64,000 bases of DNA from Tritrichomonas musculus (GCA_039105265.1 JAPFFF010000030.1:682001-746000), one strand, 5' to 3'. Counted from the stretch's first letter, positions 28,587 through 38,717 are shown. Notes: generated by a model not told the origin, from the sequence alone. Made by a program: numbers and translations.

Positions 28587-30323
28587 ATGACCTTTGAGAA
28601 CGCTCGAAAGAAAAACACAGGAATGAATGAAGGAGATATTACTGGCTTTTTTGAACATGATATGAGGCTTTTGCTTCAATTTAATAGTGGCGATAATACT
28701 TTTTCAACATTTTCTGAAGAATTTCATGAAAAAGATATTCCTTTGCCTATCGGAGAAAAAACTCATATTATGCTGACACATCCAAATCATACAATATCTC
28801 AAATCGAAAAAAGTTTCATATCTATGGAGATTGAGTTTGAAGTAGGTTTCGAGTCAGAACTTCCATTTCGAAATTGGAATAAATTGAATACTGATACAAA
28901 TCTCTATGAATCTAGAGATGAACATCAAGTTAATCAAATATTTGTTGGTTTTAAAGATGCTGTCGAAATAATATCAGAATGCCGTTTCTTTTGTGATGGA
29001 AAATTAATCTCAGAATACTATCAAAATGAGATGATAAGAGAGTCTTTTGCTTATAATTCTATTAGAACTCGCGATACAAAAATAACAAGTCCTCATTCCC
29101 ATTCTCTCTGGGAAAATGTCGAAATTATGTCTCCAAATGTCTGCGGTTGTTATATTCCTTTGGAAAAATTAGCTTGGACAAAAGATAGAAAAAGAAGCTG
29201 GGTTCCAATAAAAATGGAATTAATTATTCCTTTCACAGACCAGCTTGTTCTTCAGGCATGGAGACTCTATCCTAATGCTCTTATCGGAGAAATTGTAGAA
29301 GAAATTCGAACATCTTTAGACGGCCTAGTTTGGTGCCAGATATCTCCTTCGAAGGTATCAGAATTGAAAAGTTTTTGGGAAAATAATGATGAAGTAGGAT
29401 TTTTCGCGCCAGATATTCGAATTCCAAAGAGATTTGTACAAATCGGACAAACTGGGAAAATCGTCGAATCAATCACAGATTTAGAGTCTCCAGAAGCTTG
29501 GACAGTTCAAAATAATTGTCTGGTCGTTAATCAAAATAAGAAGCCTATGATAATGAAAGGAAGAACAAATTGTTTCGGCTTTGGAGTCAAACCAGAGGTT
29601 GTAGATGAATTAATGACTACTTTTAATCAAGAAATGTATATTCCAGCACAAGAATTAACAAGACATATTTTTGAGCAAAAACATACAGAAAAAGGAATTG
29701 TCTGTTCAAAAATTGTTCCTTTGAGGAATGCTACAAATATAACAATGATGTTTCCAAGACATTATAATGATATTACCTGTTATCAAAATCCTATGTATAA
29801 AAATGTCCAGCTCCAAATTGATAAAAAAGTTTATCCTCAACAAGAATTTGAAAATACCTGGGATGGCCGATTTGTTCAATATCAGCTTTATGCGAATGAA
29901 TTAGATGGTATAGAAGCTACGAATGAGTTAATGGAATCTATCTCTAGACCATTAAATAATGTATATGACCATTCTTTAAAAAGATTTTATTCCGGCACTT
30001 TTGACAATACTAGTTTTGGCTTAAATTTCCAGTTAGAAAGAAGTAATGCAGGATATGTTTTTGATGGTATTGATACAGGATGTCGAGGAGTAAAAATAGA
30101 ATTTCATGGTGATAGAATCGATGTTGGAGAAAATGTTAGATTAGGCGCAAATGATACATATCTCTATCCTGATACAGATTACTCGGGAAAGCCATACAAA
30201 CCAGATATTCAACCTCAATTACCTCCTCCAGAAATGTGGATATGTTCAGATACATACTGGTCTTGGTCTGTAGAAAATGGAGTAGAATATCATAAGGATG
30301 GAGTCCCTATTGGGTATGAATAA
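28587..30323 (+). CDS. major capsid protein paralogue 2
   Basis: The protein has 578 aa and is collinear with its upstream neighbour, from which it is separated by only 32 bp. Roughly half the residues look identical in the conserved blocks (NSGDNTFS, THPNHTISQIEK, VGFKDAVEIISEC, RESFAYNSIR, SPNVCGCYIPLEK, PFTDQLVLQAWRLYPN, GLVWCQISP, WICSDTYWSWSV). The differences are mainly in loops, including a shorter insertion before the IPFTDQ block. A tandem duplicate kept at this level suggests two capsid subunits with separate jobs, or a recent duplication still under selection. It uses the same T-tract leader type. Confidence 0.7.
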   Translation: MTFENARKKNTGMNEGDITGFFEHDMRLLLQFNSGDNTFSTFSEEFHEKDIPLPIGEKTHIMLTHPNHTISQIEKSFISMEIEFEVGFESELPFRNWNKLNTDTNLYESRDEHQVNQIFVGFKDAVEIISECRFFCDGKLISEYYQNEMIRESFAYNSIRTRDTKITSPHSHSLWENVEIMSPNVCGCYIPLEKLAWTKDRKRSWVPIKMELIIPFTDQLVLQAWRLYPNALIGEIVEEIRTSLDGLVWCQISPSKVSELKSFWENNDEVGFFAPDIRIPKRFVQIGQTGKIVESITDLESPEAWTVQNNCLVVNQNKKPMIMKGRTNCFGFGVKPEVVDELMTTFNQEMYIPAQELTRHIFEQKHTEKGIVCSKIVPLRNATNITMMFPRHYNDITCYQNPMYKNVQLQIDKKVYPQQEFENTWDGRFVQYQLYANELDGIEATNELMESISRPLNNVYDHSLKRFYSGTFDNTSFGLNFQLERSNAGYVFDGIDTGCRGVKIEFHGDRIDVGENVRLGANDTYLYPDTDYSGKPYKPDIQPQLPPPEMWICSDTYWSWSVENGVEYHKDGVPIGYE

Positions 30324-30356
30324 AGATATAAAATATATATTTTTTTTTGTAAAAAA

Positions 30357-30851
30357 ATGTCAAGAATTATTTCGTATAATATAAACCCTGATATAAATGT
30401 CCAAACAGGCGCTGATAAGACTTATTTCCCTATTAGAGGATGGAAATTAAATCAAAAAGAATTAGAAACACAAACTGTAGATTGTCTTAAATCAAGAGGT
30501 TTTGTTTTTAATCCCGTCAATAAACATTTTATCTTTCATTATCCTCAAGAATTTGTTTCTCCAAGTAATGTCGAAAAAGATAAATATATAATTTTTCAAT
30601 ATTGTAGATGTACCGTAGATGGTTCAATATCTGGAGAAGTCGAAGTTCATTCAAGCTTTGTTCCAAGAGACCAATATTGTGATTTTTTAGTTTATTATGC
30701 AAATTTGCAAGTCCCAGATGATAATCGAAAATATAAAGTAAATAGTAATAGAAAACAAGGATTTGAGGTCTGGTTTACTGACGGAAAAGGAGATGGTACA
30801 AACACTATAATTCCTGATGATTTTGTAATGTTTTTGAAATTAATTTATTAA
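30357..30851 (+). CDS. 164-aa protein, candidate minor capsid protein
   Basis: The sequence is beta-rich (YFPIRGWKLNQKE, KYIIFQYCRCTVDGSISGEVEVHSSF, DFVMFLKLIY) with no membrane segment. It follows the second capsid gene by 33 bp on the same strand, where Polinton-like viruses often place a penton or minor capsid gene. The size would suit a single jelly roll. I recognise no signature, so this is an inference from position and composition. The leader is a clean T-tract (ATATATTTTTTTTTGTAAAAAA) ending at the ATG. Confidence 0.65.
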   Translation: MSRIISYNINPDINVQTGADKTYFPIRGWKLNQKELETQTVDCLKSRGFVFNPVNKHFIFHYPQEFVSPSNVEKDKYIIFQYCRCTVDGSISGEVEVHSSFVPRDQYCDFLVYYANLQVPDDNRKYKVNSNRKQGFEVWFTDGKGDGTNTIIPDDFVMFLKLIY

Positions 30852-30893
30852 AGAGTATAGTGGGATAAAAAAATTTTTTTGAAAAGAAAACAA

Positions 30894-32684
30894 ATGACTG
30901 GTATATATTCAGCAAGAGATATTGAAAAATTAGTTAATGGAGCTGGCTTAGGAGGAGGCGGCGGAGGGACTATAGATGAATCCAAATTTGTGAAAAATCT
31001 TAATGGTACAGCAACAAATTTAACAACTAAAGGTTTGACTCTTTTTCGTATTGAAGATGCTCCTGAATGGGTAGATGAAGCATATCCAAAAGTCGCTGAA
31101 TTTATGGGAGAAGTTGAATTCGAGAAAGATGTTAATTTTGATGCAGGGGTAAAATTTGAAAAACCCGAAGAAATTGTCTGGAATTTTGATGATGGAAAAG
31201 CTCCTACTACAAGAACGATTCAACAAAAAAACTTAAAATCTCTTTGTCAAGATATTGTTGATATCAAAGAAGAGGTCGAAAAAATAAAAGTTCCAGATGC
31301 TCCTCCAGCAACCGGCACTCCTATAGACACATCAAATTTGGCTACAAAAGAAGAAATTACTGCAATAAACTCAAATATTACAGAACTTCAAAAGAAAACA
31401 CAACATATTGCTGATACTGGACTTCCAGGCGGAAAATTTGATTTTTGGATATCTGAAAGAGAAAATGCTTTAGCTACTGAGATAGTTCAAGCAACAAATT
31501 ATACCAAAAATCAATTACCGGATAAAATAAAAGAACTAGAAGATAAAACAAAACATTTGAATCTTGACGGATATGCAAAATCGAGTTTTGTTGTCAGTGG
31601 TTTAGACGGCAAAATATCGACTGGAATGGCAATTGTCGATGCAGCAAAGGGATTCCCAAAATGTGAGAAACAAGTGAAAAATCTCAATGAAGAAGGATTT
31701 GCGACAAATACTTTCAAAATTATCGGAACAAACAAAAATGCCACTGCAGATCAAATTACTGAAGGGATTGCTAAAATAACAACCTTAGAGACAGAAATGA
31801 ATGATTTAAAAAATAAGCCAGACATAGATATTTCGAAACTTGACGAAAAATATATAAATAATCAATATTATCAAGGAACAAAAAGCAAAGATTCTTCTGT
31901 TATCTATTTGACTCCGGCCGAATACCAGGAGATGACAGCCGAAGATAGAGCAGCATATAATTGGAAAATTCAGAATCTTAAATCAAAGCAGATTGGACAA
32001 CTTCTGGACAAAACAGTCAGTCTTCATACAAAATTAGAGAAATATATGGTAGGAACCTTGAAAACTAATAATTCAAACAAAATCTTTAAAACTATGGCTG
32101 AATATGAAGTGATGACAGCCGAAGAAAAAGGAAAATATACTTGGAATACCAGTTATGTAAAGGCAAAAGAAATTGGTCAAATCGCATATGATGTATCGAA
32201 TACATCAAAAAAGGTCAATTCCAGATGTCAAAATTTAAATGAATCAGGATTTGCAACGACAAATTTTCAAGTAGCTTATACAACAAAAGGATCAAGCAAA
32301 GCATACTATTTTACCGATAATTTGGTTCAAGAACATATCAAAATGATGAATGCGACACATTTCGTGAATGATAATATCTATCCTGCGACTCTCAAATTTG
32401 GAGATGAAGGTCAAGCCCTTTATTTAGACAAACCCGCTTATTTTCATTGGGGATTTTATTTAAGAACTGTAATAGAAAAAGACAAAGCTGTTATGGCTTG
32501 CGCTAAAGTAAAAACTGAGACAAATAACTATGTTGTGGATAGTGCTTGGATTGCTCAATTTTTTATTAATACAATGAAGTTCAGAGAGATATCAGCAGAT
32601 TATCTAGCAGCATCAGAGAAGAATCGACCCAGTCGTGCCGTATACTCTTCGGACATTGTCTTTGGAGGACGAAATTGTAGATGA
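30894..32684 (+). CDS. 596-aa fibre- or appendage-like structural protein
   Basis: I chose the ATG at 30894 (MTGIYSARDIEKL) because the T-tract lies just before it. A Gly run (GLGGGGGGTID) follows near residue 25. The rest repeats two types of words: KNLNGTATNLTTKG / KNLNEEGFATNTFKI / QNLNESGFATTNFQV, and YEVMTAEEKGKYTWN / YQEMTAEDRAAYNWK. Heptad-like helices separate them. Repeated beta and helical modules on this scale are typical of phage-like fibres or appendages. No catalytic motif is seen. It shares LEARIAALEAK-like endings only with its neighbours, not itself. Confidence 0.65.
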   Translation: MTGIYSARDIEKLVNGAGLGGGGGGTIDESKFVKNLNGTATNLTTKGLTLFRIEDAPEWVDEAYPKVAEFMGEVEFEKDVNFDAGVKFEKPEEIVWNFDDGKAPTTRTIQQKNLKSLCQDIVDIKEEVEKIKVPDAPPATGTPIDTSNLATKEEITAINSNITELQKKTQHIADTGLPGGKFDFWISERENALATEIVQATNYTKNQLPDKIKELEDKTKHLNLDGYAKSSFVVSGLDGKISTGMAIVDAAKGFPKCEKQVKNLNEEGFATNTFKIIGTNKNATADQITEGIAKITTLETEMNDLKNKPDIDISKLDEKYINNQYYQGTKSKDSSVIYLTPAEYQEMTAEDRAAYNWKIQNLKSKQIGQLLDKTVSLHTKLEKYMVGTLKTNNSNKIFKTMAEYEVMTAEEKGKYTWNTSYVKAKEIGQIAYDVSNTSKKVNSRCQNLNESGFATTNFQVAYTTKGSSKAYYFTDNLVQEHIKMMNATHFVNDNIYPATLKFGDEGQALYLDKPAYFHWGFYLRTVIEKDKAVMACAKVKTETNNYVVDSAWIAQFFINTMKFREISADYLAASEKNRPSRAVYSSDIVFGGRNCR

Positions 32685-33993
32685 ACCAACAAATACTGAG
32701 ACAACAACAACAGAAGAAGAAGAAGTTGATGAAGGAGCCCCAGGAACAGAAGATAATCCAATAATTTGGGACGGCTCAAAAATGGCTCAAATAAATCAAA
32801 AATATGACGAAACTTGGAAAGAATCAATGGATTATTTACATGCTAATGTTGAAGAAACATATAATGATATTAAAGCAAATTATCAAACAAATAAACAAAT
32901 AGGCAAATTTTGTAGGAATTCTTTGTTTTGTGAATCTATGAAAGGAAAAATTCCTCTGAAGCCTTTGAAACCTCAAGAATTAGCAAGCTATGGTTTTGTT
33001 GAATTTGCTCAGAGCGATTTAGAAATGTATGATGAAGGAGGATTTTTTGCGATAATTCTCGTAGCAGGAAAAGAACTCTCAGAAACTGAATCAAAATTAG
33101 ATATTTCTCTCCAAGGGCTTCAACATTATCATGCAAATCATTTTATTTTACATCTTTTTGATCGAAAAAGACATCAAAAAATCTATGATTTAAATGGTAT
33201 AGACCATGTTTTTGAATTTATTTTATCAGACAATAATTTGACTATCAAATCAGATTTATCTTCTGAATTATATACTTTTACTTATACTTATTCTGAAGAT
33301 GTATTAAAAGTTAGTATAACGGGCTCATTAAAATTAAAATTAGTTTATGACGCAGCAGATAATCAATATTGGAATGCTGATGAAGGATGGGAGAAAAAAG
33401 AAGATAAAGAACTTGAAAATCGCTTAGTTGTTTATTATGAACTGCCTATCAATGAAAATTTCAAGAATTATTTGGCTTCTCTAGGTACAGGAGGAGGTTC
33501 TTTAGATTCTTCTATTTATTCAAGAGTATCTGACTTAGAATCTATAATAAAAGACTTAACTCAGACATTTCAAGAACATAATACCAAAATTGATTATAAA
33601 ATGGAAAATGAAAATTTTGAATCTCTAGCTCCTCATACTTATGCTATAGAAAACCAAGAAGGAAATAAAAATGAGTCGGAATCAACAAATATATTCGATA
33701 AATGGGTATCGACAACTACAGACCAATTTGATTATTTCAATCAAGGAATTAAAGATATTTGGTCATTTTGTGCTGGAATGTCTGAGGATATTGGTAATTT
33801 AGAAGATAATTTAGGGTCGGCAAGTGATTTTTCAAAATTAGAAGATAGATTAAAAGTTTTAGAAACAAAATGTCAAAATATAGAAGGAGATACCCCTACT
33901 TTATCTACCGGCCAATTAACTATAGAAAATTTGATGAATAGCTATAATGAGCGAATAACTATCTTAGAAAAGAAATGTCAAAATATTAAATAA
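32635..33993 (+). CDS. fibre-like structural protein, 452-aa frame
   Basis: The frame overlaps the end of the preceding gene by 50 bp. The first ATG inside it is at 32782 (MAQINQKYDETWKESMDYLH), so the real start is unclear. The early part is Thr/Glu-rich (TNTETTTTEEEEVDEG). The middle resembles a compact beta domain (FFAIILVAGKELSE, HFILHLFDRKRHQKIYDLNG, ELYTFTYTYSEDVLKVSITG), and the C-terminal third is coiled coil (SRVSDLESIIKDL, RLKVLETKCQNIE). A trimeric fibre with a knob is a reasonable guess. The role is not established. Confidence 0.6.
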   Translation: MPYTLRTLSLEDEIVDEPTNTETTTTEEEEVDEGAPGTEDNPIIWDGSKMAQINQKYDETWKESMDYLHANVEETYNDIKANYQTNKQIGKFCRNSLFCESMKGKIPLKPLKPQELASYGFVEFAQSDLEMYDEGGFFAIILVAGKELSETESKLDISLQGLQHYHANHFILHLFDRKRHQKIYDLNGIDHVFEFILSDNNLTIKSDLSSELYTFTYTYSEDVLKVSITGSLKLKLVYDAADNQYWNADEGWEKKEDKELENRLVVYYELPINENFKNYLASLGTGGGSLDSSIYSRVSDLESIIKDLTQTFQEHNTKIDYKMENENFESLAPHTYAIENQEGNKNESESTNIFDKWVSTTTDQFDYFNQGIKDIWSFCAGMSEDIGNLEDNLGSASDFSKLEDRLKVLETKCQNIEGDTPTLSTGQLTIENLMNSYNERITILEKKCQNIK

Positions 33994-34039
33994 AAAAAGA
34001 GAGAGATTAAAAATTATTTTTTTGGGCTTCAAAACAAAG

Positions 34040-37000
34040 ATGAGTACTAGGCTTACAAAATTCTTAGGAGATATTGAATTCCAGGTTGATGGAAAGACAA
34101 AATTGACTAGTAATTTGATAACTTCAGAAGAAGTAAATAAAATAATGGATGAGAAATTGGCAGACTTTACCCCATCAACAACAGATTCAAATTTTTCAAT
34201 AGAAACAGGTATTGACAATTTTATGATAGAAAATGAAAATATATCTCTTCATTCTGAAACAATAAATGGTTTATTATATAATGTTTTATTAATAAATGTT
34301 CCTGAAATAACTAAACAAAAATTCCTTACTTTAAATCAAAATATTTTCAAAGTTGTCTTACGAAAAAATGTTATCTATGATGAAGAAGGAAGATATATTA
34401 AAGAATTCTATATTTCCACAAAAGATAATTCAATAAAATGTCCTATCATCACATATGACTCAGAAAATAAGTATTGTATCGTTAATGATAATACCCTTCT
34501 CGCTACCTATGCAGTTGGGTCAGAAGATAGTATTAATTTAGATGATAAATTCTATATTGCTTTCGATAAAAATTTGTCAATAAACCCTTATACTTTATTT
34601 ATAAATGGAGATTTGAGTATTTTAAATCAATTTGAGCCTACTTGCTTAAAAACTGAGAAATCTATAAAATGCTCTACAATAGAGGCTGAGAATGCATTAA
34701 AATTACATAAGAGTGATGCAAAATATTTTTATCGTCCTCAGATAATTACAGAAGAGACAATAGAAGAAATACCTTTTTATAAAATGATTTATCAAATTCC
34801 TGACGATTATGTAATTCCTGAAGGGTTAGAATTTAAATTTAAAGATTTTTGTTTCGATAATTCTTGGTATTTAACTTGGAGTAATGGTGAATGGAAAGGT
34901 CAAAATTGTCAAGGTCTTCTCAAACCAAAATCTTTATTGAAATGTAATTCCTTCGTAGATTTAAAAGATGCTAATGACATGATGACAGATATGAAAGGTT
35001 GGAAAGGAAAAACTTGTTGTATGATGATAAAAAGGTCAGATGGAAATATCTTTCTCTCTCCCAAAAAGAGAACTTGCTTAATATCAGATATGATATTGAA
35101 TGGAACGGTTAAATGTCAGATGGTCAAACATAATGGTGAAAAAGTTAATTCAAATTCTGACTATAAACTTTGGCCAGCAATTTTTTATGTCGATAATTTT
35201 CCACTTCATGAAGGATATGATATAGCTGGGATTGTCTTAAAATTTATTCAATATAACATTGGCGAAAATGAAACTATCGAAAAGAAAATTCAAAAAGAAA
35301 TTCATCATGTAGAAATATCATTTAAATGGGCTGACCAATCTGACTCTTGCTGGAATACTTTATCGTTCAAAGTTGGAGAAATGTATGTTATTGGCTCAAA
35401 AAGTTGTTTTGCCTTAAATCCTATAATCGATACTATAGAATCTACAGGAGGGAAATATTCAAATTCTCATATCAATACAACATCAAAAAATATTGAATTA
35501 TATTTGAATAAATATTTGGTCGACCCGATAGAGGAGGTAAATTGGGACCCAAAAACTAATCCTTTCGAATATATAATGAAACAACAATATTTTGAAGTTT
35601 ATCCTAATCCTAATGCTGCTTCTACCCTCTATACAGACTATAATATTTGTTCATCAAAAATTATTTCGGCAGATAATATTTCGACAATGAGAAGTGATTT
35701 AAATTTATTAACAAATTCTTTTGATGTTGTTAGTTATGATGTTAAAGAAATGGGTCATAATGTTGATATCTTAAAAGCAGATATGACAATACAAAAAGAA
35801 AAGACTCAATATTTACAGGCTGCTGTAAACGCTATACAATTTACTCAAAAAATCCAAATGGCTATAAATTTGACAAGACTAGGTGTTGGAATTACTCATA
35901 GTTTAATTAGTTTTGCAGGTGGAGCAGCAGGTAGTATTGGTCAAGTTGCTTCTGTCACAAAAGTTGTTGATTTATCAGACCAAATAACAGATAATGTTTC
36001 TATAGCAGATTCTTTTACTACACCTCTTGCTTTATCAAATGATTCAAAAATAAATTTAAATGATGTTTTAGAATGGTGTAATTTAGAGAATAGACAAGTA
36101 GAAAAGTTTCATTTTACTGAAGAAGAAGATGACCCCGACACATCAGCAGTCAGTTTATCATCTGCCGTCCAATTATCTTTTCAAATGAGAAATACGTTAA
36201 AGCCTTATATCAAAAAGATTGTTGAAAAAATCAATGAAATTGACTCAGGAAATGAATATATTCGAAAAAGTGATTTGACAAGAACTGATATTATTGATAT
36301 AATTACTCATTATCAAGATGAACAAGCAGCAGTTTTATTTCAAGCAGAAGATGAATTAAATAATGGTATTTGCGTATTTAAATTATTCACCTCTGAAGGT
36401 CAAAAACGATTTTATTTCAAAATTGTTGACGGTTCAATAACAGAATATGAAGGGGTTGATACTACAATAACGATAGACAACATCACAATTGAAGGTTTTC
36501 CAAAATCAGAAGAATATAAGACAAAATATTTATCGAATATTAATAAAATTGATAAAAATATCATTATAACAGGAGAAAATACTGACTATAAGATTGCAGG
36601 ATGCATCATTGAAAAAAATACATTTTCAAGAACTTTATTAGAGAAAACTCCTGCCGATATAGCTTATTTATCAGATATTGAAGCCTTAGATGAGAAAATT
36701 AATGCTTTAGCAGCAAATAGTCATCAAAATGATGTTGCGATGATGAGTTTACGAGGAAATGCAGACGAGGAATATCCAACAACTGACGAAGTAAATGCTG
36801 CTTTAGAAACAATTCAGCAAGAATTAGCTAAGAAACCAAATATTGAAGAATTATATACGAAAGAAGAAGCGGATGCAAAATACGCGACAAAAGAAGAAAT
36901 TCCTGAACCTGTTGATTTGACCAATTATGCTTTGAAAACATATTCTTATTCAAAAAGTGAATCAGACACAAAATATGCTTTGAAAAGTGAAATTCCTGCC

Positions 37001-37762
37001 GACGTAGATTTATCAAAATATCGAGAAAAAAATGATTTGATATATAAAGATGCTGTCGATGTGCCATTTGAAAATGTACAAGATAGTTCAGGATCGTGGG
37101 AAGTCAAAATAAAATTGAATAGTGGAACTCGTCTTGTTGGGACATTTACTGATGACTCTGAAATGGTTCATAATTTCGATATTCTATTTGTTTATGATGA
37201 TAATACTGTTATTAATGAAGAAATATATTGGGTAGAGGAGATAGATGGAATATCCTATGAATGTGGCTATGAACCAAGGGATGATGGTTATTGGTGCTTT
37301 AATGTTGAAGGCTTCAATACCAAATTAATATTAGCCGAAAAAATATTGAAACAGGATGAAATAGCTTTAAAGAGTGATATTACATCATTATTGGATGACT
37401 TATATTGGAGAATATTTTATTCAGGATTTCACAAATCATATTATGAGGATATACCAGAATTATGCTGGTATTCTTACGATACTAGTTCTAAAAAATTAAT
37501 TGTATGCGTCGAATATAATAGTTTATATATGGAAATGTTATTTATATTTTACGATTCAAATGAAAAGAAACATTATGTTAGAGTTAATTATAGTGAAGGA
37601 TTTGCAGTACTAGATGAAATATATGGTGAAGATAAACTTAGAGAATCCAATAGAAAAAGAGATTTTGAATATGATTTTTATCAGATCGATTTTCAATTAA
37701 AGGGCTCTGGAAATATACCATTTACTGAATATTATCTCAAGCAAGTCAAAGCCACACCATAA
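34040..37762 (+). CDS. 1240-aa fibre-like protein
   Basis: The start at 34040 gives MSTRLTKFLGDIEF and follows a T-tract leader. Residues 230-345 (DAKYFYRPQIIT, YKMIYQIPDDYVIP, WYLTWSNGEWKG) match the N-terminal-half fibre gene of element 1. Residues of about 500-610 (DPIEEVNWDP, TMRSDLNL, VSYDVKE) match its C-terminal-half gene. A Gly/Ala-rich hydrophobic stretch (LISFAGGAAGSIGQVAS) lies near residue 640. YALKSEIP-type repeats follow near 970-1000. The protein is probably the main host-recognition fibre of the particle, inferred from repeats and from a structural neighbourhood. Confidence 0.7.
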   Translation: MSTRLTKFLGDIEFQVDGKTKLTSNLITSEEVNKIMDEKLADFTPSTTDSNFSIETGIDNFMIENENISLHSETINGLLYNVLLINVPEITKQKFLTLNQNIFKVVLRKNVIYDEEGRYIKEFYISTKDNSIKCPIITYDSENKYCIVNDNTLLATYAVGSEDSINLDDKFYIAFDKNLSINPYTLFINGDLSILNQFEPTCLKTEKSIKCSTIEAENALKLHKSDAKYFYRPQIITEETIEEIPFYKMIYQIPDDYVIPEGLEFKFKDFCFDNSWYLTWSNGEWKGQNCQGLLKPKSLLKCNSFVDLKDANDMMTDMKGWKGKTCCMMIKRSDGNIFLSPKKRTCLISDMILNGTVKCQMVKHNGEKVNSNSDYKLWPAIFYVDNFPLHEGYDIAGIVLKFIQYNIGENETIEKKIQKEIHHVEISFKWADQSDSCWNTLSFKVGEMYVIGSKSCFALNPIIDTIESTGGKYSNSHINTTSKNIELYLNKYLVDPIEEVNWDPKTNPFEYIMKQQYFEVYPNPNAASTLYTDYNICSSKIISADNISTMRSDLNLLTNSFDVVSYDVKEMGHNVDILKADMTIQKEKTQYLQAAVNAIQFTQKIQMAINLTRLGVGITHSLISFAGGAAGSIGQVASVTKVVDLSDQITDNVSIADSFTTPLALSNDSKINLNDVLEWCNLENRQVEKFHFTEEEDDPDTSAVSLSSAVQLSFQMRNTLKPYIKKIVEKINEIDSGNEYIRKSDLTRTDIIDIITHYQDEQAAVLFQAEDELNNGICVFKLFTSEGQKRFYFKIVDGSITEYEGVDTTITIDNITIEGFPKSEEYKTKYLSNINKIDKNIIITGENTDYKIAGCIIEKNTFSRTLLEKTPADIAYLSDIEALDEKINALAANSHQNDVAMMSLRGNADEEYPTTDEVNAALETIQQELAKKPNIEELYTKEEADAKYATKEEIPEPVDLTNYALKTYSYSKSESDTKYALKSEIPADVDLSKYREKNDLIYKDAVDVPFENVQDSSGSWEVKIKLNSGTRLVGTFTDDSEMVHNFDILFVYDDNTVINEEIYWVEEIDGISYECGYEPRDDGYWCFNVEGFNTKLILAEKILKQDEIALKSDITSLLDDLYWRIFYSGFHKSYYEDIPELCWYSYDTSSKKLIVCVEYNSLYMEMLFIFYDSNEKKHYVRVNYSEGFAVLDEIYGEDKLRESNRKRDFEYDFYQIDFQLKGSGNIPFTEYYLKQVKATP

Positions 37763-37886
37763 AAGAGGCTTGCATTTTTTTTTGTTTACGGACCCCCGGT
37801 GAAATCATCGGCGCAGTTAGGTCTGGGCGACCGTTAAGGGCGCACAGCCTAACGTATACTACTAGGGAGATACAACAAATAGATTG
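37763..37886. other. GC-rich hairpin island after the fibre gene
   Basis: A T-run leads into a GC-rich patch (about 37792-37866) that differs sharply from the AT-rich surroundings. It contains the inverted words GTTAGGTCTG and CAGCCTAAC around a GC-rich loop, giving a 9-bp stem with one bulge. It ends in GTATACTACT, like the outer terminus of the element. It lies between the fibre gene and a short fibre-tail-like frame. A transposed terminus fragment or a structured RNA are both possible. Confidence 0.45.
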
Positions 37887-38069
37887 ATGTTGAATTTTAC
37901 CGGAGGATTGTTATATGCCGTAGAATATAAAAATAATGGTGCTACTTTGTCACATTCTCTCAATTTATCTACTGTCTATAAACCATCTGATTCTCTCTTA
38001 CTAAAAAGTGTTTATGAGGCTAAAATTGCAGAATTAGAAGCTCGAATTGCGGCTCTTGAAGCGAAGTAA
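37887..38069 (+). CDS. 60-aa frame with fibre-tail coiled coil
   Basis: The frame ends SVYEAKIAELEARIAALEAK, almost the same as the end of the element-1 fibre protein (ITALETRLAALESK), and its first half is beta-like (GGLLYAVEYKNNGATLSHSLNL). Its stop is 32 bp from the stop of the facing 177-aa gene, the same spacing as in element 1. It may be a separate small protein or the displaced tail of a fibre gene. There is no T-tract leader directly before it. Confidence 0.45.
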   Translation: MLNFTGGLLYAVEYKNNGATLSHSLNLSTVYKPSDSLLLKSVYEAKIAELEARIAALEAK

Positions 38070-38101
38070 AAAAAATTCTTTATTATCTCTCTTATTTTTT
38101 T

Positions 38102-38635
38102 TTATACAACGACATATTTAAGACATAAATGATAAACATTAACTAAATCATTATATTCTTTGTTATAAACTTGTTTAAAGTCAGTTATCATTTCTCCATC
38201 TTCATTAACGATTTTGATAGCTTCAATTTTGCGGATAGGAGATGCTTTTGTAGCGCAACATTTAATATCTTCATCAACATAAATTTCGACAGAACATTTC
38301 TTTCCTAAAATTGTTTTGATAATATCTTGGCAAGAAGCTATTGGGACAATAATACAGTTTTTAGAAATTAAATTTGAAATTAATGCTTTATCTTGGTCTA
38401 ATAAAATTTTTGCATAAGTCTCTAAAATCTTATATTTAACATCTAATTCATTAGGGTCTTCTTGGATGATATTTGGTGCTTCAATATCTCTTGTAATAAC
38501 AATATCTTCCTTACCATCTTCTCGCTTATTAATAAAGATATTATTTGTTAAGTTGTTAGTAGATTGTGAAGCAGCAGATGGTTCGAGGGAGATATTTGCA
38601 TTAACTCCGGCGTTTGCATTTCGTTTCTTAATCAT
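38102..38635 (-). CDS. conserved 177-aa Polinton-like element protein
   Basis: The protein is homologous along its length to the 173-aa protein at 1649-2170. Shared words include MIKKRN, NNIFINKR, DGKEDIVITR, ILLDQDKALISNLISK and NDLVNVYHLCLKYVVV. About two thirds of residues look identical although the DNA composition differs strongly. Two Cys next to each other (DEDIKCC) are kept. No known domain is recognised. Its convergent position against the fibre gene is also conserved, which suggests that it acts with the fibre, for instance in assembly. That is an inference. Confidence 0.8.
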   Translation of the reverse strand: MIKKRNANAGVNANISLEPSAASQSTNNLTNNIFINKREDGKEDIVITRDIEAPNIIQEDPNELDVKYKILETYAKILLDQDKALISNLISKNCIIVPIASCQDIIKTILGKKCSVEIYVDEDIKCCATKASPIRKIEAIKIVNEDGEMITDFKQVYNKEYNDLVNVYHLCLKYVVV

Positions 38636-38717
38636 TTTATGTGGTGGAAAAAAAATATATTCGAGGTATTAAGTTCAAAATAAAAATTTATTTATTTTTT
38701 TAAAAAAAAACATTACT

